Notes: a model not told the origin generated them from the letters alone. A stretch of 64,000 nt of DNA from Lampris incognitus (GCF_029633865.1 NC_079212.1:87855986-87919985); one strand, 5' to 3'. Positions 47,757-59,313 are shown, numbered from the stretch's first letter. Program-made: numbers and translations.

Positions 47757-48009
47757 CTACTACTACTACTACTACTACTTTCGGCTGCTGCCGTTAGGGG
47801 GCGCCACAGCGGATCACCCGTTTCCATCTCTTCCTGTCCTCTGCATCTCCCTCTGTCACACCAGCCACCTGCATGTCCTCCCTCACCACATCCATAAACC
47901 TCCTCTTTGGCCTTCCTCTTCTCCTCTTCCCTGGCAGCTCCATATTCAGCATCCTTCTCCCAGTATACCCAGCATCTCTCCTCCACACATGTCCAAACCA
48001 CTCAGTCTT
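47757..48009 (-). mobile_element. 5'-truncated RTE LINE fragment
   Basis: This is the 3' end of the same LINE family as 21836-24972, including the (AGT)n tail and the C-terminal coding segment (GKRRRGRPKRRFMDVVRED). It is flanked by an imperfect direct repeat of about 20 bp (TTTGACCCCAGCC at left, TTTGACCACAGCC at right, both followed by AAAGTC). Severe 5' truncation is usual for LINE copies. 48020-48448 is the AT- and CpG-mixed upstream region of the next candidate gene. Confidence 0.85.
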
Positions 48010-48448
48010 GCCCCTAAATTTGACCACAGCCAAAGTCCTAACCCTAAAATAAACCCTTAAAGTAGCGAGGACCGGCTAAAATGTCCTCAGAAACAAAGCC
48101 CCCCTCCCTTTTCTCCCAAATTGACCTTTCGCAAAGTACCGCCCCAGAACGGTGCTTGTCCAATCCTACCTTAGCAACGGTTTCTATGTGAGGGAGGTTG
48201 CTACTAGCTTTTATTGATAGCTAATATAGCTAACGTATTATTCCTGTTACTTTTACCCACACAGCGATTGCTACCATTATAAACATATCAACAACGTGTT
48301 ACTGACTAACAAAATAACTTTATTAAAGTACCTGATGACGTATCCAGCTCAGTCTGTGGCCAGAGATACCTCATTTAATGATAGCTAATGATAGCTAGCC
48401 CGCTAACATAGCCACGGGTTAGCCAGGTTCCACCTTTCACTTCAGACC

Positions 48449-51400
48449 ATGAAGACCCGCGGGGAGGGTCGGCTGGGAGCGTCTCTGGCCGGTCTGACCT
48501 CGCCATATCCGGCCTATTTTAAACGTTTCACCCCCTCTGTGAGCTCCAGGTGGGTACCGGCCGTTCGGAAAAGTCATCCCGCCCGCGGCGGCATCTCGTT
48601 TTCCTTATTTTGTTGAAAATCCCGGTTTTGGTCTGAAGGTTAAAAAAAATAATCATGGGGCGGTTCCCCCGGCCCCGGGGCATGTCCCTGACCGCCCTCC
48701 GACCCCCAGGAGCCCATACAGAACCCCCGACAAAGCCTGGATAAAAGAACACCATGGGGAACCTTGGCCAAAATCAACACTATAATACGGTGATGCTGAC
48801 AATGGATTATTAAAATATACCAATGTGGTGGACACGTATTGGGGACAGAATTCAACCCAGGAACTAAGGGTTAAGTCATGGTTGCCCTGGCAGGTTAACG
48901 CAGGGTTAAGTTATGGTTGTCCAGCCAGTTTTCTGGTTATTCTTGCCACCTCCGCTCAGTCGAGCTGTGGTTTGGTTGTCTCTCTGATTTACCGTGGATT
49001 AAAGAAAGTTGCCTACACGGCTAAAGTGTGAACCTACGGTCTTCTCCGTTCCTTCGGCTCTACACTGGTGACCCCGACGTCGGTTTTCGGATAAGTTTTC
49101 TGAAACCACACACATTATGGCTACGAACGCCGTTGCAATTAAACTGCCGGAGTTTTGGGAGTCTTCCGCGGCTACATGGTTCGCGCAGGCTGAGGCACAG
49201 TTCGCGCTCAGAGACATAACAGCAGACGAGACCAGGTACTACTACGTAGTGGCAGCGCTGGGGGGCGCTACGGCTTCCAGGATAAGCGGTTTCATAACCA
49301 ACCCACCGGCCGATGGTAAATACGCCGCACTTAAACATCTCCTCCTTGAAACTTTTGAACTGTCAACAACGGAGAGAGCGCGTCGCCTCTTCGCAATTCA
49401 GGGCTTGGGAGATGGCAAACCATCGGAGCTAATGAGCAGGATGTTAAACCTACTGGGTCAAGAAAAGCCATGTTTCCTGTTTATGGAGCTGTTTCTGCGC
49501 AACATGCCGCCCCACGTCCAGACTGCGCTCGCTAACTCCACCATCACTGATCCCCGTGAGCTGGCAAAGGAGGCTGATCGATTCTTCGTCGCTACACAAC
49601 GTTCCTCCCATGCCGGGGTGCTGGCTCCTACCTTCACTGGCCCCCCGCCGACATCGCGGGCGTGGCCCGACGGTGGCGCCACAGCATCAGACCGCTACAA
49701 GCCCTCTGGACTCTGTATGTACCACGCTCGATTTGGTGCGAAAGCTAAACGGTGCCGTTCCCCCTGCAACTACAGGCCGACGGGAAACGAGAGGGCCAAC
49801 ACTCAGTAGTGGCCATGAGTGTTGGCGATACGAGCAGGCTACTCTTCATCCTCGACACCATCTCCGGTCGGCGATTTCTTTGTGACACGGGCGCACAGAG
49901 AAGCGTGCTCCCTGCTACTGACGTCGACATCATGGGCGGGGAGCGGGGCCCCCAGTTGGCGACGGCTGACGGCAGCCCTATCCACACCTACGGCGTGCGG
50001 TCTGTAGAACTGTGTTTTGGTGGACAACGTTTCACGTGGGAGTTCGTCATGGCCAATGTAACGCTTCCCCTCCTCGGAGCTGATTTTTTGTGCACTTACG
50101 GTTTGCTAGTGGACATTCAGAACAGCCGTCTGGTCGATACCTTAACCTTCTCCTCCTTCACATGTACACGGAGGGAAGCGGCCTATGCAGGTCTAGCCAA
50201 CTCTCTCTCAGAGGCAGACAAGTTCAACCGCCTCCTCGCTGAGTTCCCTGACCTCACCCAGCCTACCTTCTCTGCACCCACCGCTAAGCATGGGGTGGAG
50301 CATCACATTGCTACGAAGGGGCCCCCGGTCTACGCCAGAGCCAGGCGTCTCGACCCCGCCAAACTCGCCATTGCCAAGTCTGAGTTCGAGCACCTGGAAC
50401 GCATGGGGATCATCCGCCGCTCTGACAGCCCGTGGGCGTCCCCACTCCACATCGTCGCTAAGCCTGATGGAGGTTGGCGCCCATGCGGGGACTACCGCCG
50501 ACTAAATGACGCCACCACGCCCGACCGCTATCCTGTCCCGCATATCCAGGACTTTTCTGCAAACCTGTCTGGCAAATGCGTCTTCTCAAAAGCCGACCTG
50601 GTCCGTGGTTATCATCAAGTTCCCGTGCACCCCTCAGACATCCCCAAGACAGCGGTGACTACCCCATTCGGCCTATTTGAATTCCTACGAATGCCATTTG
50701 GACTCAAAAACGCGGCCCAGTCCTTTCAGCGGCTGATGGATTCAGTGCTCCGTGGCCTTCCTTTCATCTTCGTCTATTTGGACGACATACTCATCGCCAG
50801 CGCCTCCGAGGAAGAACACCTGTCCCATCTTCATGCCCTCTTCACACGCCTCAGCCAGCATGGGCTGATCGTCAACCCGGCGAAGTGCCGGTTCGGGCTG
50901 ACAGCCATTGATTTCCTCGGGCACCGCATCACTGGGGACGGGGCAGTCCCCCTGCCCTCAAAGGTGGAAGCGGTGGCGGCCTTTCCGCGCCCCCAAACAG
51001 CTCGTGCGCTCAGGGAGTTCATCGGGATGGTGACATTCTACCACCGCTTCATTCCCCGAGCCGCCTTTATCATCCGGCCACTGTACGAGGCGCTGAAAGG
51101 CATGTCCCCCAACCAGGCGGTCGACTGGACAGCAGAGCGGGACCGTGCGTTCACCGAGACTAAAGCTGCGCTCTCCCAGGCTACCCTGCTAGCGCATCCT
51201 TCACCTACAGCGCCAATTTCCATAACCACAGATGCATCGGACTATGCTGTTGGTGCGGTTCACGAACAGTGGGTGGGGGGGGCTTGGCAGCCTTTGGCCT
51301 TTTTCAGTCGCCAGCTTACACCCCGAGAGCGCAAGTATAGTACTTTTGACAGGGAACTCCTCGGTCTCTGGCTCGCCGTCCGGCATTTCCGTTTCCTGCT

Positions 51401-53417
51401 AGAGGGCCGCGAGTTTACTGCGTATGTGGACCACAAGCCCCTCACGTTTGCCATGTCCAAGACGGCCGAGCCATGGTCCGCTCGCCAGCAGCGACAACTC
51501 TCCTACATTTCGGAATTCACTACCGACATCCAGCACGTCGCTGGTAAGTCTAACCAGGTAGCTGACTGCCTCTCTAGGGCAGTGATTGGAGCGGTCCACC
51601 TAGGCCTGGACTATGCACAGATGGCTGCTGACCAGGCCACAGACCCGAGCATCCTCCGTCTCCGGGCCTCCGACACGGGGCTCCGCCTGCAGGACGTTCC
51701 TTTCAGCGACACAGGTGTCACCCTCCTGTGTGACGTCTCCACAGGACAGCCCAGGCCCATCGTCCCGCACAGCTGGAGACGCCCCGTATTTGAAGCTGTG
51801 CACGGCCTCTCTCATCCAGGCGGTAAGCCATCCGTGCGCCTGACCTCTGCTAAGTTTGTGTGGGAGGGACTTAAGAGAGACGTGAAAGCGTGGGCCGACT
51901 CGTGTGTTGCCTGTCAGTGGGCTAAGATACACCGCCACATTAAGGCGCCCCTGGAACGCTTCGCAGTGCCGGAGAGACGATTTGACCATGTCCACGTCGA
52001 CCTGGTTGGTCCCCTACCCCCCTCCCATGGGTTCACCTACCTCTTCACTGTGGTGGACAGGACTACGCGCTGGCCTGAAGCTGTTCCCCTGGCATCCACG
52101 ACGTCTGCTGATGTGGCCCGGGCTTTTATTGGGTCGTGGGTCTCACGTTTCGGTACGCCTTCCGACCTTTCATCTGACCGCGGGCCACAGTTTACCTCAG
52201 AGCTATGGAATGCTGTGGGTGAGGCTCTGGGCGTCAAGCTTCATCGCACTACCGCCTACCACCCTCAGGCGAACGGCCTATGTGAGCGCTTCCACCGGTC
52301 CATGAAGGCTGCGCTTCGGGCTACTCTCAAGGACTGCAACTGGGTCGACAAGCTCCCATGGGTCATGCTGGGCCTGCGGACCGCCCCGAAGGAAGACCTA
52401 CAAGCCTCCTCTGCGGAGCTGGTGTACGGCACGCCGCTGCGAGTCCCAGGCGATTTCATGCCCAATGCAACGCGTCCCTGGTCAGCTGTGGACCAACGAG
52501 CCTCCTTGCTGGACGGGGTCAGAGCTTTCACACCCGTCCCTACCGCCCAACACGGCGCCCCGGTGTCCCAGGTGCCCCCAGGTCTGCAGTCAGCGGGCTA
52601 CGTGTTCATCCGTCACGACGCACACCGCCCCCCTCTGCAACCCCCTTATGACGGCATCTTCCGCGTCCTGGAACGGGGAACTAAGCACCTGGTGGTGGAT
52701 TTTGGGGGCACGGCCGAGCATGTTTCAGTGGACCGAGTTAAACCCGCACACCTGGACTTGACGCAGCCGTTGGAGTTAGCCCAACCTCCTCGTCGCGGTC
52801 GTCCCCCGGCTCCGCCTCCTCCCCCCGTGGAGGCCCGAGCTGCCTCTTCTGCTCCTCAGGCCGACCTCCACAGGCCCGCGTCAATGCCTCCCAGAGACAC
52901 TCCGGCCCCTGTTATCCGGAGCCGCCGCGGCCGGCCTGTCGTCCCCCCGCGCCTGCCTGACTTCGATTACTAGGGCGAATTCTGGGGGGGCTCATGTGGT
53001 GGACACGTATTGGGGACAGAATTCCACCCAGGAACTAAGGGTTAAGTCATGGTTGCCCTGGCAGGTTAACGCAGGGTTAAGTTATGGTTGTCCAGCCAGT
53101 TTTCTGGTTATTCTTGCCACCTCCGCTCAGTCGAGCTGTGGTTTGGTTGTCTCTCTGATTTACCGTGGATTAAAGAAAGTTGCCTACACGGCTAAAGTGT
53201 GAACCTACGGTCTTCTCCGTTCCTTCGGCTCTACACCAATAACAACTGAAATATTAACTTACCCTGCAGGGCAAGAGCACAACTGGGCCACAATGTTTCA
53301 GAGTTAGTCGATGGGGTTTCTCATTCTTTGATTGCGACCGGTAAGCTTTACCCTCCATTACAGTCGCACCCGGCAGCCCGGAGTCCACGCAAGTCAGTTG
53401 TACTGTTAATATTCTGA
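48449..53417 (+). CDS. Unrecognised candidate two-exon host gene, about 82 aa
   Basis: Two exons fit in phase. 48449-48549 starts ATG AAG ACC and ends CAG before GTGGGT; 53270-53417 follows TTACCCTGCAG and ends at TGA. They would encode a small basic protein starting [15 protein letters not shown], with [10 protein letters not shown] in exon 1 and [20 protein letters not shown] in exon 2. No signal peptide, membrane span or known domain is apparent. The 4.7-kb intron is almost entirely a gypsy element. Upstream, TTAGCAACGG near 48171 is half of an X-box. A near-perfect 24-bp inverted repeat flanks the gene (48122-48145 and 53597-53620), so part of a transposable element is an alternative. A GTAAGC at 53341 could also be used as a donor. 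I do not recognise the family. Confidence 0.38.
49117..49809 (+). CDS. Gag protein of the gypsy element
   Basis: This is a 230-codon structural-protein frame that overlaps the start of pol by 58 bp in another frame. Ty3/gypsy elements often join the two products by programmed frameshifting. It has the same layout as gag of the element at 25163-32036, with a Cys/His-containing C terminus. It is listed as part of the fossil element and not as a host gene. Confidence 0.8.
   Translation: MATNAVAIKLPEFWESSAATWFAQAEAQFALRDITADETRYYYVVAALGGATASRISGFITNPPADGKYAALKHLLLETFELSTTERARRLFAIQGLGDGKPSELMSRMLNLLGQEKPCFLFMELFLRNMPPHVQTALANSTITDPRELAKEADRFFVATQRSSHAGVLAPTFTGPPPTSRAWPDGGATASDRYKPSGLCMYHARFGAKAKRCRSPCNYRPTGNERANTQ
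49752..52973 (+). CDS. Pol polyprotein of the gypsy element
   Basis: The frame is 1073 codons long. The domain order is retropepsin-like protease (DTGAQ motif near residue 43), reverse transcriptase (YLDD box near residue 345), RNase H, then integrase with a zinc-binding region and catalytic core. This order is diagnostic of Ty3/gypsy and excludes Ty1/copia. The C terminus is Pro/Arg-rich. It is listed as part of the element and not as a host gene. Confidence 0.9.
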   Translation: MPFPLQLQADGKREGQHSVVAMSVGDTSRLLFILDTISGRRFLCDTGAQRSVLPATDVDIMGGERGPQLATADGSPIHTYGVRSVELCFGGQRFTWEFVMANVTLPLLGADFLCTYGLLVDIQNSRLVDTLTFSSFTCTRREAAYAGLANSLSEADKFNRLLAEFPDLTQPTFSAPTAKHGVEHHIATKGPPVYARARRLDPAKLAIAKSEFEHLERMGIIRRSDSPWASPLHIVAKPDGGWRPCGDYRRLNDATTPDRYPVPHIQDFSANLSGKCVFSKADLVRGYHQVPVHPSDIPKTAVTTPFGLFEFLRMPFGLKNAAQSFQRLMDSVLRGLPFIFVYLDDILIASASEEEHLSHLHALFTRLSQHGLIVNPAKCRFGLTAIDFLGHRITGDGAVPLPSKVEAVAAFPRPQTARALREFIGMVTFYHRFIPRAAFIIRPLYEALKGMSPNQAVDWTAERDRAFTETKAALSQATLLAHPSPTAPISITTDASDYAVGAVHEQWVGGAWQPLAFFSRQLTPRERKYSTFDRELLGLWLAVRHFRFLLEGREFTAYVDHKPLTFAMSKTAEPWSARQQRQLSYISEFTTDIQHVAGKSNQVADCLSRAVIGAVHLGLDYAQMAADQATDPSILRLRASDTGLRLQDVPFSDTGVTLLCDVSTGQPRPIVPHSWRRPVFEAVHGLSHPGGKPSVRLTSAKFVWEGLKRDVKAWADSCVACQWAKIHRHIKAPLERFAVPERRFDHVHVDLVGPLPPSHGFTYLFTVVDRTTRWPEAVPLASTTSADVARAFIGSWVSRFGTPSDLSSDRGPQFTSELWNAVGEALGVKLHRTTAYHPQANGLCERFHRSMKAALRATLKDCNWVDKLPWVMLGLRTAPKEDLQASSAELVYGTPLRVPGDFMPNATRPWSAVDQRASLLDGVRAFTPVPTAQHGAPVSQVPPGLQSAGYVFIRHDAHRPPLQPPYDGIFRVLERGTKHLVVDFGGTAEHVSVDRVKPAHLDLTQPLELAQPPRRGRPPAPPPPPVEARAASSAPQADLHRPASMPPRDTPAPVIRSRRGRPVVPPRLPDFDY

Positions 53418-53618
53418 ATGTGTCCCTCCTGCATACTGCAACCCCTCCTGCCTCCCACGGGACGTTATCAAGGATGAGTTACTCCAAAATTCATCACTTG
53501 TTTCCTCTGGGAATGCTCTGTTTCTTCCTTCATGTTTTGGGGTTCTCCGGCTACAGGTTCTGGAAAGCTTGACGGACGTAGCAACAGCAACTAAGGGGGG
53601 CGGGACTTTGCGAAAGGT

Positions 53619-53893
53619 CAGTTGTACTTGGCCAATTACGCCTCTCTTCCGAGCCGTCCCGGTCGCTACTCCACCCCCTCTGCTGATCCGGGGAGGGCTG
53701 CAGACTACCACATGCCTCCTCCCATACACGTGGAGTCACCAGCAGCTTCTTTTCACCTGACAGTAAGGAATTTCGCCAGGGAGACGTAGCACGTGGGAGG
53801 ATCACGTTATTCTCCCCGGTCCCCCCCCCCCCGAACAGGCGCCCCGACCGACCAGAGGAGGCGCTAGTGCAGTGACCAGGACACATACCCGAG
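53619..53893 (-). mobile_element. Truncated SINE family 1 fragment
   Basis: The 3' and middle part of the family is present on the minus strand (GTTGTACTTGGCCAATTACG at the left, CAGTGACCAGGACACATACC at the right), but the tRNA-like head is missing. It abuts one arm of the 24-bp inverted repeat described for the candidate gene. Confidence 0.75.
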
Positions 53894-53994
53894 TCAATAT
53901 CGCCATAAAGTGCCTTTGAGACTTCCCAATTTCCAAAAGAAAAAACTGAGATTTTCCAGTGAACTTCATATTCATTGTATGAAGTAGACGTTAT

Positions 53995-55545
53995 TGTTGT
54001 GGTTACACCGCCCCGAGCTGCCTCCCCGGCACGTTCAAGCCACTCCCCCAGCTCTGACGTGCCGGAAACATCCGAGCGTTCGGCTCGCGCTCTGAGGAGA
54101 CGAGCGCTGCGCTGCACCAGGTATTTGCCATCATCCATCAGGCACACCTGCGGTAATCAGGCAACCCTCTACAAGAAGCCTGCCAGAACGTCTCTCCGTG
54201 CTTCGACGTACTGAACCCTGCCGTAAAGCTCTGACAAGCCCTCCAGCGTTCCTTGCCCTCTTGCTATTCCGTTTATTCCCAGTGTCTATATTCGTGTCTC
54301 TCTTTTTTCCTCCCAGGACTCTCCTTCCGCGACTTCCACGGCTCCCCGCGTCTCCCTCGCCCCCAGCGACCTTCACGTTTTCCCCCCGGACCTCTCCAGC
54401 GATCTCCCTCCGTGTCTCTCTACCTGGACCCCTCCTATTCGGACTTGACTTCCTGGATGGACAACCCGTTGCTCTACGGATTCGGACTTTGGTAGCCAGG
54501 CGCACATCATCTCAACAACGCCCACCTGAGACTCACCTGTTATTATCCCCTGTGGCAGTGCTGTTTGTTTTTCTTCCCTGCATTAAATCGCCCTTCGGGT
54601 TATCCCGGTGCTCTGTTGTCTGTCTGTCCTTTTGGGTTTCGCTACACTGTTCTCTGGTCTTCATTCGTGAAACATAACAGAACGTCGAAGCCAGCATGAG
54701 CCAAAGCAAACCCGAGGGGCAGGCGGTCGCTCAGGGAGCTAAGCCCCAGAACACTATAGCTCTCGACGTAGTGATAAAGGACCACAGCACTCAACTCACC
54801 CAACTCCATTCTGAGTTTAGCGCTGCCTTCTCCCGGATTACTGGAGAAATCAGCGGGCTCCAGGCAAACTCGCATACCTCGGCGAGCACCCTTGCTTCAC
54901 TCTCCGCGCACATCGCTGCTCTGACTGTGGCAGTGTCCAAGATCAGCGACCACCCTGCTCTGGCCCCGGTCCCTGCCCCCAGCCCGGCCTCCGGATTCCC
55001 CGTTCCTGGTCCCGACGTTCCCCCTCCTCCGAGTCAACCCCTACTGGACCCCCGGTTCGAGCCTAACCTTCCCTGCCCCAAGGCCTTCGGTGGGGAGTTC
55101 GAGCTGTGCAGGGGTTTCCTTGGTCAGTGTGAGCTCCTGTTCAAACACCAGCCAGCCAGGTATAGGACAGGAGAGACCAAGGTAGCCCTTGTTATCTCCC
55201 TCCTCACCGGCAAAGCCCTCAGCTGGGCCATAGCGGCGGTTGGCCATACCGAGCGGCTCGCCTCGGACTATGGTGCCTTCCGCCGTGAGTTCCGTCTAGT
55301 GTTCGACCACCCAGCTGACGAGCAGGACGCTGCCAGCCGCCTCCATTCCATCCAGCAGGGAGCCATGTCGGTGGCAGATTATACCTTGGAGGTGAGGATA
55401 CTCGCGGCAGACAGTGGGTGGGATGACACTGCGCTCAAGAGCGCGTACAGGAGGGGGCTGAGCGAGCCCATCAAAGACCTCATCGTTCGGGAAAAGAACA
55501 AAGAGGAAGCACTCAGAGCTGTTAACAGATTGTTGGTAATTTTAA
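53995..55545 (+). mobile_element. Sushi-like Ty3/gypsy remnant: LTR and gag
   Basis: A probable LTR (about 53995-54679, starting TGTTGTGG and ending ACATAACA) is followed 16 bp later by a gag frame from 54696. That frame resembles gag of the sushi-ichi group, which also gave rise to mammalian PEG10 and RTL genes (for example FDHPADEQDAASRL near residue 205). Pol and the second LTR are absent, so this is a partial, broken copy. The frame runs to 55640, but from about 55545 it enters an unrelated repeat. LTR borders are tentative. Confidence 0.65.
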
Positions 55546-56040
55546 AATTACAGTTTCATTCAGCAGACGCTTCTATCCAGAGTGACGTACATCTGAGAGC
55601 CGAACACGAGCAAGGATGGAGGCAGGAGAGCGCAACATGAAGCCAGGTAAGCACGTAGGTGTGAACAGGAAGGCGGTGTACAGGCTGCATAACAGCAGAC
55701 CCCCCCCCCACTCCATCAAGAGCATAGGTGTTTGTTAAACAGCTGGGTCTTTAGTCTTTTCTCAAAGATCCACAGTGGATCTTCAGAGAGGAGGAGTCTA
55801 TCTAGAGACTCAGGGCCCTGCTGTGGTGGGACTACCAGGAGCCTCTCAATGGCAGAGCGTAGTGTTAAAGTTACACCTATTTGGCCGGTCAGAGACAAGT
55901 GGAGATCCGGGTTCGCATCCCGGCTGCCCCCCTGAATGCGCTACACTGGAATGTAGCAATTCAGGGGGGCAGCCGGGAACCGCCACAGCCGGGATGCGAA
56001 CCCAGGTCACTGGGCGCCTGCGCTAACCAGTCGACTAGCG
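55546..56040. repeat. Mixed repeat patch with a palindromic tRNA-like segment
   Basis: 55546-55610 resembles a widespread fish repeat (TTCATTCAGCAGACGCTTCT). At about 55908-56010 two tRNA-like 3' halves face each other (GGGTTCGCATCCCGGCTGCC and its reverse complement), forming a long imperfect palindrome. The right half, on the minus strand, is the tRNA-like repeat into which the 566-bp hAT MITE has inserted at 56041. No host exon is supported here. Confidence 0.5.
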
Positions 56041-56606
56041 CAGTGTTTCTCAACCGGGGGTCCGCGGACCCCTAGTGGTCCGTGGTGTAATTGCAAGGGG
56101 TCCGTGAAAATAAAAAATCTTTAAAAAAAAAGATCCTATGACATTTATAGAAATAGGATTATTTTACTCAAATGTGACTGAGACCTTTATCTACCTAAAC
56201 TATAAAGGGTAACAGGACTTTTTTCTCTAATTGCATCTGTTTCACAAGTGTAATTTATTGTATTTTAATAAGAGATCTCGCTCCCGTTTGCATTGTTAAA
56301 AGTTACTGCATAAAAATTCTGTTGTTACATCTATCTGAAAGTTACTGAATACATATTCTGTTTTGTTACATATATCTGAAAGTTACTGTATAAGAATTCT
56401 GTTTTGTTAACTATATCTAAGTTACAACTGAAAGCTCTTATTTTTGCCCCAAAGAGTGAATAAATGCTATAATGCAATTCAAAATGCAGTTTCTACTGTT
56501 TCTATCAAATTGCAACCCCCCTCCCCCAAGATCAGGTGGAGGGGTCCTCAGGGTAGATCAAAAATACGCAGGGGGTCCAGGACCCCAAAAAGGTTGAGAA
56601 CCACTG
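56041..56606 (+). mobile_element. 566-bp hAT-type MITE, copy 2
   Basis: This copy has the same length and almost the same sequence as 12662-13227. It is flanked by GACTAGCG (56033-56040) and GACTAGAG (56607-56614), a duplication with one later change. Its host repeat is the same tRNA-like sequence as for copy 1 but in the opposite orientation. From 56615 to 57170 there is unique sequence with an ATT/ATC microsatellite (about 56955-57045) and no supported exon. Confidence 0.88.
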
Positions 56607-57189
56607 GACTAGAGGGTCCGAGGGCTAGCGGGTCTAGTCGTCCGTGGTCGTTACACTAGGCTGCTGTCTTATACTATGTTCCTTGGCATTGAGACAATGA
56701 GCCCCTGTATTCCACTCTTCATCTAACCACAGGACACAATGGGATCTGGGTGGGATTGTGAAGAACCACTATTAGGGGAATGATCCCCCCACTTGCTATG
56801 TGATCAAGAATGATCAAGGAAACAAAAAAGAAAAGTTAAGTATAACACTTTTTACTAGTATGGAAACTATCAAACCCTTATTGTTATAATATAACTGAAA
56901 TCCAATTTTGGACAAGGAAGCTTTGAAATCTTGGCTGCACTTTCTCAACACAAACACATTGTTGTTATTATTATCATTATTATCATTATCATTGTTATTA
57001 TTATTATCATCATCATCATCGTCATCATTACTATTATTATTTTGCTCTTGTTAAGACAGTGAAAACTATCTTTGAAACCTCTATAACATTTTATCAGGAT
57101 GTGAATGTCGTGAAAAAAAGGATACATATAGGCCACTTCCAAATGGGTAAGTCGCAGGTAGTTTGTGTACTACGGTAGTATATAAAACT

Positions 57190-57322
57190 ACGCATTCGCT
57201 TCCTTTAAATCCGTTGCAGCCGCGGCAGGCTTGACTCCGTACTATCGCGAGATCTCCCGGACCGCCTGCGTGGTTTTCCGCAGAATATGCCGAGACTTTG
57301 TGCGCGACTTCTCCCAGCTGAG
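57190..57322 (+). promoter_or_regulatory. ARF3: ARF3 promoter and non-coding first exon
   Basis: CpG-dense sequence contains ATCGCGAGAT (57243-57252), close to the TCTCGCGAGA element of TATA-less housekeeping promoters. It ends in a strong donor (CAGCTGAG then GTAAGTGG, exon end 57322). This is taken as the untranslated first exon of ARF3, which would splice to 59741 (after TTTTCTTCCAG), 131 bp upstream of the ATG. The transcription start is not determined. 57323-57904 is CpG-rich intron sequence with a G tract near 57781. Confidence 0.55.
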
Positions 57323-57904
57323 GTAAGTGGGGATGCTGGCACCGCCGGCCCGGCCCAATGTCGGTTCTCCTGGCAGAAGGCAGAACGCGGCGCTTCCGTT
57401 GTTGTGGCGTGGGGCGCGTTTCTGGTTGGTTCGTAGCAACGAAAGCTCGGGCAGCGCGCCGCGAGGAAGGGCAGCTCGAGCGATGACCGGACGAATGGGG
57501 TGGCTCATCCTGACATGCAACGCTCGCGCTGTCTCATCAGTTCCGCGACGGACGCTTCGCCGGACTGAGCCCCACTTTACCGCATTTGAGACCCGGGGAA
57601 TATGAGAGGGGGGGGCGTTTAGGATGGGTAGCGTGTCAGGCTACTCGTGGCTCAGCAGTGGTGCGACTTAGCCAGAGCCTAATTAGCATGTTGAATTGCT
57701 TCATGGAGGGCCCTTCCTTTAATCCCGGTTTTAAAGACCCGTGTTTAAAATAAACTGATTACATATGGTGTGTGTGTGTGTGGGGGGGGGGGGGGCGCTG
57801 TACCGGCGAGGCGAACACGTTCAGCACCATGGATAGGGCGTCAGATGGGTACGGTGCGGTCGGAGCCAGCCGGGGGCGCTACCGTGTTCTCTACTCGCTT
57901 CGAT

Positions 57905-58316
57905 TGACCACACAGAGCTGTTTCCGGCGTGCCCTCACCGCCGGCAGCATCCTGACGTCACAGCACTGAACGGTGACCACACAGAGCCGCTTCCGGCGTG
58001 CCTTCACTGTCGCCACCGCCCTGACGTCACGGCACTGAACGGTGATCACACAGAGCTGCTTCCGGTGTGCCCTCACGGCCGGCAGCACCCTGACGTCACA
58101 GCACTGAACGGTGATCACACAGAGCTGCTTCCGGTGTGCCCTCACGGCCGGCAGCGCCCTGACGTCACAACACTGAACGGTGACCACACAGAGCTGCTGC
58201 CGGTGTGCCCTCACGGCCGGCACCGCCCTGACGTCACGGCACTGAACGGTGACCACACAGAGCTGTTTCCGGTGTGCCCTCACGGCCGGCAGCGCCCTGA
58301 CGCCACAGCACTGAGC
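57905..58316 (+). repeat. 69-bp tandem array carrying cAMP-response elements, in ARF3 intron 1
   Basis: There are six units with an exact 69-bp period. The palindrome TGACGTCA, the full CREB/ATF site, occurs at 57953, 58022, 58091, 58160 and 58229. The sixth unit has TGACGCCA at 58298. Other constant parts are CACACAGAGCTGCTTCCGG and CCTCACGGCCGGCA. Frames stay open on both strands because 69 is divisible by three; they are not genes. From 58317 to 58898 I see no other feature apart from a short G tract. Confidence 0.9.
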
Positions 58317-58898
58317 CAGCCAGGGTACGAGCAGCGCTTCTTGTTCTCACCACGCTGCACATCAGCTCGTGATAAAGATGCAGTTATCATTGCATTTGAT
58401 TGGCGGGGACCTTCTTTGGTTTCACGTGTTTCCAAAGAAGTGTTTCTGTCCTTCATTGGTCCAGTTGTAGTTTTTCGAGCCTTGCATGTGTGAAATCAGA
58501 AGACCTAAACGAGAAGCTCCTGGCTAGAAGCATGCCAGACCAGAGCTAGTGAGGTGACTCTCCTCCCTGATCTCCTGCACAGATGTGTAAGTATTTCAGG
58601 CCAGTGGCGGCGTGATGGGGAGCCGCTGCATTTGATCCAGATAGGTGCTGCTAATGGAGGCCAGGCCCGCATGGGCCACGAGGGTAGGATGCTCGGCTAG
58701 GATGACATTTGAAGGGAAAAAAAGAAAAGAAAAGGGTTGAACAGATTGTGCTACAGCCCGGAGTCATGGCACCAGCGGGTATCTCCTCCACCCTCTGCAT
58801 GATAATGACTGTGTGTGAGTGTGTGTTTGTTGGGGCGGGGGGGGGGGTTGCCCAGTTTGTTACACTTGACTTGGAGTATCTGTAGGAGTTAGAGATAT

Positions 58899-59313
58899 CC
58901 AGATAGCATCCGGATGTGGGCCACTTCAGGCAGTGATGTGGCACTGATGGCCTTCTTCTGGCCCTGACAAACTGGATGTGAGCCTGAAGTGGCCCACATG
59001 TATAATAGCAGATATGGCCCAAATATGCCAAACCACATGTGGGCCTTTTCTGGCAAAGATACGGTGCTCTGGGCAACATGTAATCTGGATGTGGCCCTGA
59101 AGTGGCCCGTGTGGTAAATGGTGAATATGGCCCAAATATCACAAAACAAATATGGGCCACCTTTGGCTAATATGTGGCACATGCGGCATTGCTATGGCTT
59201 GGTTCTGGCCCAGATCTGGCAAACAGGAGCGGACCCCCAAGTGCAATCATTCCACACAGTATGTGGGCCGGAGAAAGTGTCGGTGTCCGGGCCACAGCAA
59301 TGTTGCTATCTGG
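58899..59313. mobile_element. MITE-like element, copy 1 (CCAGATAGCA ends)
   Basis: This 415-bp element has inverted ends CCAGATAGCA and TGCTATCTGG and many internal GTGGGCCACTTCAGG-type motifs. An inverted copy of about 426 bp lies at 61555-61980. I could not see a target duplication, so the superfamily is open. Confidence 0.65.

Larger units (their letters stand above)
48824..53235 (+). mobile_element. Ty3/gypsy LTR retrotransposon, looks whole
   Basis: Two 241-bp LTRs (48824-49064 and 52995-53235) begin TGTGGTGG and end TACA. By eye they differ at a single base, so the insertion is very young. The target duplication is CCAA. The primer site TGGTGACCCCGACG follows the 5' LTR, as in the element at 25163-32036, and the tract TCTGGGGGGG precedes the 3' LTR. 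The parts are gag (49117-49809) and pol (49752-52973). There is no env and no clear chromodomain. The coding part looks whole. It is related to the older, broken copy at 25163-32036. Confidence 0.93.

Noticed and set aside
53341-53363. A tiny intron after GTAAGC in the candidate gene, which would open a longer frame
   Set aside because: It would be 23 nt, too short for vertebrate splicing; reading straight through to the stop at 53415 is simpler.
57891-58493. Frames of 142 (plus) and 130 (minus) codons across the 69-bp array
   Set aside because: The period is divisible by three and both strands are open; the peptides are pure repeats with no start context or splice support.
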